A stretch of 64,000 bases of DNA from Akkermansiaceae bacterium (GTDB lineage Bacteria; Verrucomicrobiota; Verrucomicrobiia; Verrucomicrobiales; Akkermansiaceae): NCBI GenBank assembly GCA_025363295.1, contig JANYEC010000047.1, positions 91,283 through 155,282 on the forward strand, in the 5' to 3' direction. Positions 54,274-64,000 of this stretch are shown piece by piece. The translations under genes were made by a program, and so were the position numbers. Numbering within the stretch: position 1 is the stretch's first letter; every line of letters begins with the position of its first letter. The notes below the pieces were generated by a model, which saw only the letters and a program-made list of their open reading frames with translations, was not told where the DNA came from and ran no database searches.

Positions 54274-54447
54274 TTAGCGGAGTTCGCGGTGAAGGGTGCG
54301 GCGCTTGAGGAAGTGATTGAATTTCACTTTCTCGAGGCGGCCTGGGGTGCGGAGGCTCTTCTTGTTACGAGTGGTGACGTAACGTGAAGTCGGCTTGCCC
54401 TCGGCTTTCGCTTCGGTGCATTCTAGAATGATAATCTCGCGTGGCAT
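54274..54447 (-). CDS. rpmG: 50S ribosomal protein L33
   Basis: A 57-residue L33, too short to stand out among longer frames: [42 protein letters not shown]. Stop TAA at 54274-54276. The zinc-binding cysteines of the C+ form are not present (only one Cys), so it is the zinc-free type. Starts 23 bases after the DksA-like gene. Confidence 0.94.
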   Translation of the reverse strand: MPREIIILECTEAKAEGKPTSRYVTTRNKKSLRTPGRLEKVKFNHFLKRRTLHRELR

Positions 54448-54470
54448 GACTTTGGGGGCGGGAGGATGCT

Positions 54471-55610
54471 TTAATCGTCGTCTTCGTCAAGAGAAACTGT
54501 TTCAGAATCTTCATCTTCGGCATATTTCCCTCCGCTGAAACCAACTTCATTGGATGGACGGAAGCGGCGATTGCCATATTCCTTCTCCCATTGAGCTTGG
54601 CATTCGACAGTTAGACGCGCAAACGGAATGGCTTCAAGGCGAGTTTGCGGGATTTTCCGGGAGGACATCTCACAGATCCCATAGGCTCCCGACTGAATTC
54701 GGCGGAGGGCTTGTTCAATTTCGTAGAGCGCGTCCTGTTCCTTGGCGAGCACGGAAAGAGCGAAGTCGCGGTCATAAGCATCGCTGCCAGCGTCACCTTG
54801 ATGCTGGCCGCTGCCCGAGGCTTCTGAACCTTCCGGCGCATTGCGGATGGTATCCCGAGCCATGCCGGAAACTGCGTCCACAAGGTCATCACGGAGATCG
54901 AGCAAACGCTGGCGTTGCTTTTGAACGAAGGCCGGGCTGTGCGAACCGTTGTTGCCCGGTGTGACTGCTTCGCCAGTTGGGGCGGATGTGGCCTTTGGCG
55001 GAACGAATGGCGGTTTGATAGGAGCTGGAGGAGCTGGGTAATCGACCACTGACGAGCGCGGCTTGACGGCGGGCACTTTTTTCGCGGGCGAGGGGCTGAC
55101 CTTCGGCTGCGGCTTAGGCCTTGCGTCTGAAAGCACCGGCGCTTTCACCGGAGGCGCGGGCTTGGCTGGAGCAGCTTTTTCTATCACAGGTGCCGATTTA
55201 ACTGCTTTGACTTTGTCCGATGGGGCTTTCGTCTTAACAGGAATAGGTTTCGCGGGCGGAGTGGCTTTCTTTTCAGGCTTTCCAGCAATTGATTTTTTCA
55301 AAGGAGAAGATTTCTTGACGGGTGAAGGTGATGATTTTTTCGCAGCTACCGGGGGTTTGACCGGCTTTTTCGCGCTTGCTGCGGACTTGGCGGGCACAGG
55401 CTTCTTTGCTGGCGCGGCCTTGGCGACAACGACGGCCTTCTTCTCTGGCTTTTTCGCAATGGCTGGGGTGGGCTTTTTAACCGGAGGTGATTTTTTCACC
55501 GGCTTTGCAGCAGGTTTATTCGCAACCGGAGCAGGTTTTGATGGCTTTGCAGCGGGTTTTGCGGGGCTCTTTTGCGGAGCTGTTTTTGGGGTATTTTTCT
55601 TCGCAGCCAT
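54471..55610 (-). CDS. DksA/TraR-like protein with degenerate zinc finger and long Lys/Pro/Ala-rich N-terminus
   Basis: A 379-residue protein. Residues 1-220 are a low-complexity repeat of Lys, Pro and Ala ([21 protein letters not shown]), resembling histone-H1-like or AlgP-type tails. Residues about 235-345 match DksA: a coiled coil ([20 protein letters not shown]) and then a zinc-finger-like end. DksA zinc fingers have CxxC-x17-CxxC; here only Cys313 and Cys337 (first and fourth) remain, with Ser316 and Thr334 at the other two positions. A zinc-free or redox role is possible. DksA modulates RNA polymerase at rRNA promoters with ppGpp. It precedes rpmG and rpsR, so it may help set their supply. 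Start at 55610 (MAAKKNTP). Confidence 0.82.
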   Translation of the reverse strand: MAAKKNTPKTAPQKSPAKPAAKPSKPAPVANKPAAKPVKKSPPVKKPTPAIAKKPEKKAVVVAKAAPAKKPVPAKSAASAKKPVKPPVAAKKSSPSPVKKSSPLKKSIAGKPEKKATPPAKPIPVKTKAPSDKVKAVKSAPVIEKAAPAKPAPPVKAPVLSDARPKPQPKVSPSPAKKVPAVKPRSSVVDYPAPPAPIKPPFVPPKATSAPTGEAVTPGNNGSHSPAFVQKQRQRLLDLRDDLVDAVSGMARDTIRNAPEGSEASGSGQHQGDAGSDAYDRDFALSVLAKEQDALYEIEQALRRIQSGAYGICEMSSRKIPQTRLEAIPFARLTVECQAQWEKEYGNRRFRPSNEVGFSGGKYAEDEDSETVSLDEDDD

Positions 55611-55813
55611 GGCGCAGAGATAGGAATAAGGTAATAACAATCCTGCTCGAGGAACCGACAATGAAATCGTGGGAGCGAGAAGAGCGCGGTGGGTTAGCCC
55701 GTTAATTAGAGTCCAGCAAGGCGAAAGTTCGAGGATCGCAAAATAATTGAATTTTCAGGTTTTCGGCAGGAGGCTTGAAATGCGTAGTCAGACCACTAAG
55801 CTGCGGCCCCGCC

Positions 55814-56542
55814 ATGCAGCTCAGCGCCATTGTAGAAGCCCTTTTAATCGCCTCTCAAAATCCTCTCCCATCCGAGGAAATTGCCCGCTTGGTGCGCTCC
55901 CGAGTCGCCGAGGCAGAGGATGCTCGTATTCGAGAAACGGAAGAAGGTAAGGAGGCCCCTTCCCTTCCCGATTGGTTGCCGATTCTCGCAAATACCTCGC
56001 CGGAAAATGCTGCCAGCGCGATCTCAGAGCTGAATAAAATCTATCAGGAAAGCCAGCGTGCTTTCACGATCATCGAGCGCCCGAAAGGGTGGAAACTTTA
56101 CACCCGCCTCGAATATGGTGAATTCGTCCGCCAGCTTTTTCCCGGTCGCAAACCGGAGCGCATGAGTGGCCCAGCCATGGAAACCCTCGCCATTATCGCC
56201 TACCGACAACCCATCACCAAAGCCGCCATCGAGGCCGTCCGCGGCGTGGCTTGCGATGGCATGATCCAGAAACTTCTCGACCGCGACCTGATCCGCATCG
56301 GGGGCCGGGCGGAACTCCCAGGGCGGCCGCTGCTTTATGAAACGACGGACTTGTTTTTCGAACACTTCGGCATCCGATCCATCGATGATCTTCCTAACGC
56401 CTCCGAACTCCGGAAAGTTAAATTACCCGAGCCGCAAGACGCGCCGCCCGCCCCAGATCCCGAGCAGCAACTTGCCTTCAGCGCGATTGGCATCCCAGCT
56501 GCTGCCGCCGAAAACGAAGCGGACCCTGCTTCCGAATCCTAA
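55814..56542 (+). CDS. scpB: Segregation and condensation protein B (ScpB)
   Basis: A 242-residue winged-helix ScpB. The start AMQLSAIVEALLIASQNPLPSEEIARLV at 55814 is the family start (an ORF start at 55775 adds unrelated residues). Conserved parts are RAFTIIERPKGWKLYTR, SGPAMETLAIIAYRQPITKAAIEAVRGVACDGMI, GRPLLYETTDLFFEHFGI. It has an insertion of about 35 residues (SRVAEAEDARIRETEEGKEA) after the first helix. Partner ScpA and SMC are not adjacent. The tail is Ala/Pro-rich. Confidence 0.93.
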   Translation: MQLSAIVEALLIASQNPLPSEEIARLVRSRVAEAEDARIRETEEGKEAPSLPDWLPILANTSPENAASAISELNKIYQESQRAFTIIERPKGWKLYTRLEYGEFVRQLFPGRKPERMSGPAMETLAIIAYRQPITKAAIEAVRGVACDGMIQKLLDRDLIRIGGRAELPGRPLLYETTDLFFEHFGIRSIDDLPNASELRKVKLPEPQDAPPAPDPEQQLAFSAIGIPAAAAENEADPASES

Positions 56543-56557
56543 ATTATTTTTCCACTC

Positions 56558-57628
56558 GTGAATCTCGACGATATCCGCAGCCAAATCGATTTGATCGATC
56601 GTGACCTGCTAGACATGCTCTCCCGCCGCGCCGATCTGGTGCATGAAGTCGGCGTGGTCAAAAAGCGCGACGGCCTACAAATCTACGCCCCCGAGCGCGA
56701 AGAAGCCCTGCTCCGCCGCTTGATAGAGATGAATCACGGCCGCCTGCCGGAAAAATCGATCCGCGCAATCTATCGGGAAATCATGTCGGCTGCGCTCGCG
56801 TTGGAAGATGATCTAACCATTGCCTATCTGGGACCGGAGGGCACTTGGACCCATCAAGCGGCGATCAAAAAATTCGGCCACTCGGTGAACTACTCGCCTC
56901 AGCCGAATTTCTCTGATGTCTTCGATCAAGTCGCGAGACGCACGGCGAACTATGGTGTCGTGCCAATTGAAAATTCCACCGAAGGCGCGGTTTCTCACAC
57001 GTTAGATCTATTCGTCGATTCGCCACTGCACATCTGCGCACAAATTTTGCTCCGAATTGAAAACGGGCTGATGGCCTCGATTCCTCGCGAAAAAATCAAG
57101 ACGCTCTATTCACACCCGCAGGTTTTCGGCCAATGCCGCTCGTGGATTTTGCGAAATTTCCCGAACGCTGACCTGGTCGAAGTTTCCTCCACCACCAAGG
57201 CCGCGCAAATCGCCAAAGACCAAGCAGACCAGGGTGCCGCCGCACTTGGTGGCCCTCTAGCAGCGGAAATGTATGGACTCACGCTGCTCGAAGAATCCAT
57301 TCAAGACCGCGCCACCAATACCACACGCTTCCTCGTCATCGGCGAGAAACCCTGCCCGCCGACCGGCAACGATCGCACCTCGATTCTTTTCGCGATTCAT
57401 GATCGCCCCGGCTCACTCGTGAAAGCACTTCAGGCCTTCGATCAATTTCACATCAACATGTCGAAAATCGAATCCCGCCCTTCCAAACGCAAAGACTGGG
57501 AATACATTTTCTATGTCGATCTGGCAGGCCACTGCGACGACTCCAAGGTGGCCGAAGCGCTCGATGAACTTGGCAACCACTGCTCGCTCGTCAAATTGCT
57601 CGGCTCCTATCCAGATGCAGGCGAGTGA
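56558..57628 (+). CDS. pheA: Bifunctional chorismate mutase / prephenate dehydratase (P-protein)
   Basis: A 356-residue enzyme of phenylalanine synthesis. Chorismate mutase: LDDIRSQIDLIDRDLLDMLSRRADLVHEVGVVKK and YAPEREEALL. Prephenate dehydratase: AYLGPEGTWTHQAAIKKFG, GVVPIENSTEGAVSHTLDLF and ATNTTRFLVIG. C-terminal ACT domain for feedback by Phe: ILFAIHDRPGSLVKALQAF, NMSKIESRPSKR. A GTG start at 56558 is used (15 bases after scpB). A classical P-protein layout. Confidence 0.96.
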   Translation: MNLDDIRSQIDLIDRDLLDMLSRRADLVHEVGVVKKRDGLQIYAPEREEALLRRLIEMNHGRLPEKSIRAIYREIMSAALALEDDLTIAYLGPEGTWTHQAAIKKFGHSVNYSPQPNFSDVFDQVARRTANYGVVPIENSTEGAVSHTLDLFVDSPLHICAQILLRIENGLMASIPREKIKTLYSHPQVFGQCRSWILRNFPNADLVEVSSTTKAAQIAKDQADQGAAALGGPLAAEMYGLTLLEESIQDRATNTTRFLVIGEKPCPPTGNDRTSILFAIHDRPGSLVKALQAFDQFHINMSKIESRPSKRKDWEYIFYVDLAGHCDDSKVAEALDELGNHCSLVKLLGSYPDAGE

Positions 57629-57705
57629 ATGGATAAAAATCGCCGGATGAAATGGCTTACTGGCGGAATTGCGAAAAATCGATGCAAAGGAAGCTGGCAT
57701 AAATC

Positions 57706-59025
57706 ATGCAGAGCTGCATAAAACCGCCCCGCATGAATGGAACTGTCGAAATGAACATAGATGGCAAGTCTCTCGAATTCCCGACGATCGTCGGCTCCGA
57801 GGGTGAAGTGGGAATCGACATCGGCACGCTGCGGGCAAAAACCGGAGCCATTACGATCGATCCCGCTTACGGAAACACCGGCTCCTGCAAGAGCGCGATC
57901 ACCTTTATCGACGGGGAAAAAGGCATCCTCCGCTACCGTGGATATGACATCGCCGATCTGGCCGCAAAGAGTACATTCGTCGAAACCTCGTACCTTCTCA
58001 TTTACGGCCACCTTCCGAATCAAACTGAGCTGAAAAATTTCTCAACGCTCCTCACCGGCAACCAAATGCTCCACGAGGGCATGCGCTACAATTTCGAGGG
58101 TTTCCCAACCACAGCTCATCCGATGGCGATTCTCTCCGCGATGATCAACGCGGCTTCCTCCTACCATCCGAATCTTTGCTGTGAGGTGAACCGTAAGCAG
58201 TGCTTCCCGAATCATGCTGCGCGGCTCATTTCCCAAGTCCGGACTATCGCGGCGTTTTCCTATCGCAAAGCACACGGCCTGCCCACAGTCTATCCGAAGT
58301 CCTCACTGTGCTACACGGAGAATTTCCTTCACATGATGTTCTCGGCTCCAAACGAGGACACAGTCCTTAAGCCAGAAGTCGTCCGCGCACTGGACCTTAT
58401 CTTTATCCTCCACGCGGATCATGAGCAAAACTGCTCTACCTCCACGGTTCGTACCGTCGCCTCCAGCCAAGCCAACCTCTTCGCTTCCTGCTCCGCTGGC
58501 GTATGTGCGCTATGGGGCCCTCTCCACGGCGGGGCGAACCAGGCGGTACTCGAGATGCTTGAGGAAATCCACCAAGAAGGCGACGACGGCACGAAGTTCC
58601 TCAACGCGGTAAAGAACAAGACTGGCAACCGCAAGCTGATGGGCTTTGGTCACCGGGTTTACAAAAATTTCGATCCGCGCGCCGTGATCATCAAAGAGCA
58701 ATGCGATAAAGTGCTCGCCCAGCTCCACGTCTCGGACCCCCTTCTCGATATCGCGAAAAAGCTGGAGGAAATCGCCCTTAACGACGACTACTTCATTTCC
58801 CGAAAACTCTATCCGAACGTGGATTTCTACAGCGGCATCATCATGCGTGCCATTGGAATTCCCATGGACATGTTTACCGTGATGTTCGCCATTGGCCGCA
58901 TGCCCGGCTGGATCGCGAACTACAAGGAAGTCATGGATGATACGGACGCCCGGATTGTACGGCCCCGCCAGATCTATACCGGTGAGAATCTGCGCTCCTA
59001 CACGCCAATGGCAGATCGCGCCTGA
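57706..59025 (+). CDS. gltA: Citrate synthase (type II)
   Basis: A 439-residue enzyme joining oxaloacetate and acetyl-CoA at the entry of the TCA cycle. Signatures: [41 protein letters not shown] (catalytic His), [31 protein letters not shown] (catalytic His) and an Asp in VDFYSGI. The ATG at 57706 has an AAGGAAG upstream at 12 bases; starts at 57733 or 57751 are possible. A segment shared with the end of icd lies at its stop codon. Confidence 0.97.
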   Translation: MQSCIKPPRMNGTVEMNIDGKSLEFPTIVGSEGEVGIDIGTLRAKTGAITIDPAYGNTGSCKSAITFIDGEKGILRYRGYDIADLAAKSTFVETSYLLIYGHLPNQTELKNFSTLLTGNQMLHEGMRYNFEGFPTTAHPMAILSAMINAASSYHPNLCCEVNRKQCFPNHAARLISQVRTIAAFSYRKAHGLPTVYPKSSLCYTENFLHMMFSAPNEDTVLKPEVVRALDLIFILHADHEQNCSTSTVRTVASSQANLFASCSAGVCALWGPLHGGANQAVLEMLEEIHQEGDDGTKFLNAVKNKTGNRKLMGFGHRVYKNFDPRAVIIKEQCDKVLAQLHVSDPLLDIAKKLEEIALNDDYFISRKLYPNVDFYSGIIMRAIGIPMDMFTVMFAIGRMPGWIANYKEVMDDTDARIVRPRQIYTGENLRSYTPMADRA

Positions 59026-59055
59026 CGTGACACCGGCATTCCTGCCTGCCCTGCA
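59025..59055 (+). repeat. Element at the gltA stop, shared with icd
   Basis: ACGTGACAC-nn-GCATTCCTGCCTG occurs directly at the stop codons of gltA here and of icd at 63259-63289, with 22 of 24 bases identical. Not seen elsewhere in the window by eye. Confidence 0.55.
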
Positions 59056-59059
59056 GCCT

Positions 59060-59866
59060 TCAACCATTTCGCCGCGGACGAAAGCCCAGCGCGAAACGCA
59101 GCACAACGATCGGAATGGCCGTGAGAACAAACGCCGCAGCGGCTGTCTTCAAGCCCGGGTAAATCCTCGCCGCGTTGCGATCGAGTGCTGCCAGCGACTC
59201 GGCGACCACCTGTTGTTTCGGCACATAAAAGCTTTGCCGCGATGGCATCTCCGGCGAGTGACCACTGCGGCGGGAAGCGGTGCCAAATCCAGTTTTAACA
59301 GGTCCGGGGCAGACCGCTAGAACCGGGATGTGATGCTCACGTAGTTCGATACGAAGTGCCTCGGAGAAGCTCGTAACGTAGGCCTTTGTCGCCGCATACA
59401 CCGCGAAGTCCGGAATTGGAATCACGCTCGCCAGTGAGCTCACATTGATAATGGCACCGCCGCGCCGGATCATCCCGGGAACGAGCAGATGCGTGAGATG
59501 TGTTAGCGCTTCGATGTTCACTTGGAGCATGGACTGGATTTTTTCCCAATCCGCCGTGGCAAACTCACCGTAATCGCCGAGCCCAGCGTTATTCACTAAC
59601 AAATCTGGGGTAACTCCTCTGCCCGCAAGGGTTTCTACCAGACGTTCCCGGTCTGCACGCTTTGTTAGGTCCAGCGCGAAAACTCCCACAGCCACCCTCG
59701 GGTGGCGGGAGCGGATACGATCCGCAAGTTGTTCCAGCAGGCTCTCACGCCGCGCCACGAGCACGATTTTATCGACCCGTGACGCGATTTGTAGAGCGAA
59801 CTCCTCGCCCAGTCCCGATGAGGCACCGGTGACGAGGGCGCAGGTAAATGATTTCAAGTAAGGCAT
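59060..59866 (-). CDS. Short-chain dehydrogenase/reductase
   Basis: A 268-residue SDR. NAD(P) motif TGASSGLGEEFALQ, NNAG (LLVNNAGLGDYGEF), catalytic Ser in NVSS and YAATK (Tyr-x-x-x-Lys). A hydrophobic C-terminus (AAAAFVLTAIPIVVLRFALG) suggests membrane association. The substrate (fatty acyl, steroid-like or sugar) cannot be told. It is convergent with gltA and lies upstream of the DUF6941 gene on the same strand in transcription-last order. Confidence 0.9.
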   Translation of the reverse strand: MPYLKSFTCALVTGASSGLGEEFALQIASRVDKIVLVARRESLLEQLADRIRSRHPRVAVGVFALDLTKRADRERLVETLAGRGVTPDLLVNNAGLGDYGEFATADWEKIQSMLQVNIEALTHLTHLLVPGMIRRGGAIINVSSLASVIPIPDFAVYAATKAYVTSFSEALRIELREHHIPVLAVCPGPVKTGFGTASRRSGHSPEMPSRQSFYVPKQQVVAESLAALDRNAARIYPGLKTAAAAFVLTAIPIVVLRFALGFRPRRNG

Positions 59867-59893
59867 GGCGATTTACTACACCATGCCTCAGAA

Positions 59894-60325
59894 TTATGCC
59901 ATCTGTGATTCGCCGTTAGTTCCTTGCGTCACCATCACGATGCGCAGGGGAAGGCGGACGAGAATTTCTCCGTCGCAACCGATATCGATCGAGTAGATGC
60001 CGTCTTCTTCGAAGCGCAGGCCTTGGAGGTTCATCACAATATTGCGGGTGAGGAATGGCACGTTTTTCGGCAGTGCGACTTCGAATTCAGGCTCAATCGG
60101 CATGTTGTTCGGGTCCAGCGATTCGCCATCTTCGTTGATGATGTTGATCGAAAGCTTGTGGCGACCGGCATCTTCTGGGGTGAAGCAGAAACGCATGGCG
60201 AGCGCACACGATGGGTGCACAACTGGCACGGCGCGGGCCGCAAGAGTGTCGAAGGTTCCAGAAATGACGAGCTTACCGTTATAATCGGCGGCAAAGTCAC
60301 AAAGAGTGGCGATTTGAATGTCCAT
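59894..60325 (-). CDS. DUF6941 family protein
   Basis: A 143-residue beta-rich protein: DIQIATLCDFAADYNGKLVISGTFDTLAA, FCFTPEDAGRHKLSINIINEDG, NLQGLRFEEDGIYSIDIGCDG. I recognise this as the DUF6941 type found in several phyla; no experimental function is known to me. It is the first gene before the SDR gene (27-base gap), with which it may be cotranscribed. It faces the large intergenic region. Confidence 0.78.
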   Translation of the reverse strand: MDIQIATLCDFAADYNGKLVISGTFDTLAARAVPVVHPSCALAMRFCFTPEDAGRHKLSINIINEDGESLDPNNMPIEPEFEVALPKNVPFLTRNIVMNLQGLRFEEDGIYSIDIGCDGEILVRLPLRIVMVTQGTNGESQMA

Positions 60326-63258
<2,933 letters not shown>

Positions 63259-63259
<1 letters not shown>

Positions 63260-63289
63260 CGTGACACACGCATTCCTGCCTGTTCTTCA
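63259..63289 (+). repeat. Element at the icd stop, shared with gltA
   Basis: Second copy of the ACGTGACAC-nn-GCATTCCTGCCTG element, beginning on the last base of the icd stop codon. No further gene is seen in 63260-63401. Confidence 0.55.
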
Positions 63290-63401
63290 ATGCCCGCCGC
63301 CTCACCAAGGCTGCGAGCTTTTTAACCACCGCGTTCTCCCAGTTCGTCGAGGCCTTTCGACTAGCCTAGAGCAATGGGAACGACGAATCAAACCGTGATG
63401 A

Positions 63402-64000
63402 TTACTTTCGCGCCGCTTTCACCCAATCCGCGAAGACGGTGGGATTGATTCCATCGTGAAAGCCTCCTTTAGCTAACTGCTTTCCAGAGGCGTCGATTAG
63501 GAAATAGGTGGGGAAGCCTGTGACACCGTATTCCTCTTGAAGCGCCTTATTCTTTTTGCTTTTCGTCTCACCGCCGGGCTCGAAATCGAGTTTTAAGAGG
63601 ACCAGGTTTGGGTTCGCGAAGGTTTGAAACGCCTTTTCGGAAAAAACATCTTTTTCCAACTTGATGCAATACGGACACCAACTGGTGCCAGTGAAGAGCA
63701 CCAGAATCGGCAGGCCGGTTTGTTTGGATTGCTCTTGGGCTTTGTCCATTTTATCTAGCCACTTCGCCTTGCGGTCAGCATCGACAGCAGCGGGTGTGGC
63801 TGCCGTGAGACCTGCGCTGCTGGTCTTGACGAATTCGCGGTCGGATTCAGAGAGCTTCGGATCGGTGTGGAAAACTCTTAGGTTTGCAGGGTCCAGAGTT
63901 CGCGTAAGCGGGCTACGGATTCGCTCCAGGGAACCCGTTGGTAAATCCGCACGCGCACCCAACGGATGAATCGCTGGGTTCTCTGCGTGGCTCTCGTGAC
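63402..64000 (-). CDS. Thioredoxin-like protein, 5' end outside window (partial)
   Basis: The frame is open to the window edge, so the start is not visible. The C-terminal part is a thioredoxin-fold domain: LPILVLFTGTSWCPYCIKLEKDVF with a CPYC active site, a middle region with LDFEPGGETKSKKNKAL, and YGVTGFPTYFLIDASGKQL with the cis-Pro. This is the DsbD-gamma/thioredoxin-7-like type common in exported verrucomicrobial proteins, which usually carry a signal peptide. The N-terminal 70 residues (RTLDPANLRVFHTDPKLSESDREF) are not recognisable. A shorter protein from the internal ATG at 63749 cannot be excluded. Likely a periplasmic thiol reductant or isomerase. Confidence 0.78.
   Translation of the reverse strand, partial: HESHAENPAIHPLGARADLPTGSLERIRSPLTRTLDPANLRVFHTDPKLSESDREFVKTSSAGLTAATPAAVDADRKAKWLDKMDKAQEQSKQTGLPILVLFTGTSWCPYCIKLEKDVFSEKAFQTFANPNLVLLKLDFEPGGETKSKKNKALQEEYGVTGFPTYFLIDASGKQLAKGGFHDGINPTVFADWVKAARK

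Noticed and set aside
63878..64000. A separate upstream protein ending at a TAA at 63878-63880 on the minus strand, overlapping the thioredoxin-like frame
   Set aside because: The frame is Arg/Trp-rich and resembles a shadow frame, while the thioredoxin-like frame stays open to the edge; the window does not allow a final decision.

Overview
The window looks like a chromosomal segment of a Verrucomicrobiota bacterium, probably class Verrucomicrobiae. This is inferred, not proven. The supporting signs are a moderately GC-rich genome, a cluster of divergent type IV pilin-like genes of a kind seen in that phylum, a DksA-like protein with a long Lys/Pro/Ala tail, monomeric isocitrate dehydrogenase, a DUF6941 protein, and low-complexity TTTGAAATTT repeats between genes. 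Most genes are chromosomal housekeeping genes. The only sign of mobile DNA is a decayed REP-associated transposase remnant fused to the tail of a glyA gene near 2.1-2.4 kb.

Layout. 1-5.6 kb: a metal-stress locus on the minus strand (small anti-sigma-like membrane protein, periplasmic metal sensor, ECF sigma factor, and a secreted YHS-like protein cut by the window edge), then pseudogene debris, an NlpC/P60 hydrolase and a copper-type P-type ATPase. 5.8-11.6 kb: plus-strand metabolism (zwf, opcA, a histidinol phosphatase-like PHP enzyme, an ADP-ribosylglycohydrolase-like protein, ilvC with a clear terminator). 11.8-30.0 kb: one long minus-strand block, rpsL-rpsG-fusA-rpsJ-rplC-rplD-rplW-rplB-rpsS-[secreted coiled-coil protein]-rplV-rpsC-rplP-rpmC-rpsQ-rplN-rplX-rplE-rpsH-rplF-rplR-rpsE-rplO, then a strong intrinsic terminator, then secY-adk-map, fabF and a thioesterase. 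rpsN, rpmD, tuf and the alpha operon are not here. 30.3-36.9 kb: a secreted MbnP-MbnH fusion (copper chemistry), an ABC exporter, an RsmA-Nudix fusion, a basic hypothetical protein, and a two-gene nucleotidyltransferase module resembling a toxin-antitoxin pair. 37.0-42.4 kb: a type II secretion / type IV pilus operon (two GspE/PilB ATPases, GspF/PilC, GspG-like pilin). 42.7-51.3 kb: dCMP deaminase, a coiled-coil zinc-ribbon protein, a three-gene minor-pilin operon with ATGA overlaps, and a set of secreted proteins of unknown function, one group preceded by an unusually structured leader. 51.7-55.6 kb: a BspA-like leucine-rich repeat protein, HPr, rpsR, rpmG and the DksA-like protein. 55.8-64 kb: scpB, pheA, gltA, an SDR enzyme, a DUF6941 protein, a 720-base intergenic region with DnaA-box-like iterons, monomeric icd, and a thioredoxin-like protein cut by the window edge.

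How it fits together. The ribosomal block and the secretion/pilus genes run leftward, away from the DnaA-box-like region at 60.6-60.9 kb, and icd runs rightward from it. That orientation would suit a replication origin, although dnaA and dnaN are not in view. Copper or heavy-metal handling recurs (sigma/sensor/anti-sigma set, CopA-type ATPase, MbnP-MbnH fusion). The observations I rate highest are the MbnP-MbnH gene fusion, the candidate structured leader RNA at 50.27-50.41 kb, the intrinsic terminator between rplO and secY, the candidate origin, the shared element abutting the stop codons of gltA and icd, and the Gly/Arg-rich tails on ribosomal proteins S3 and S5. All function calls come from reading the translated sequence; no database search was run.
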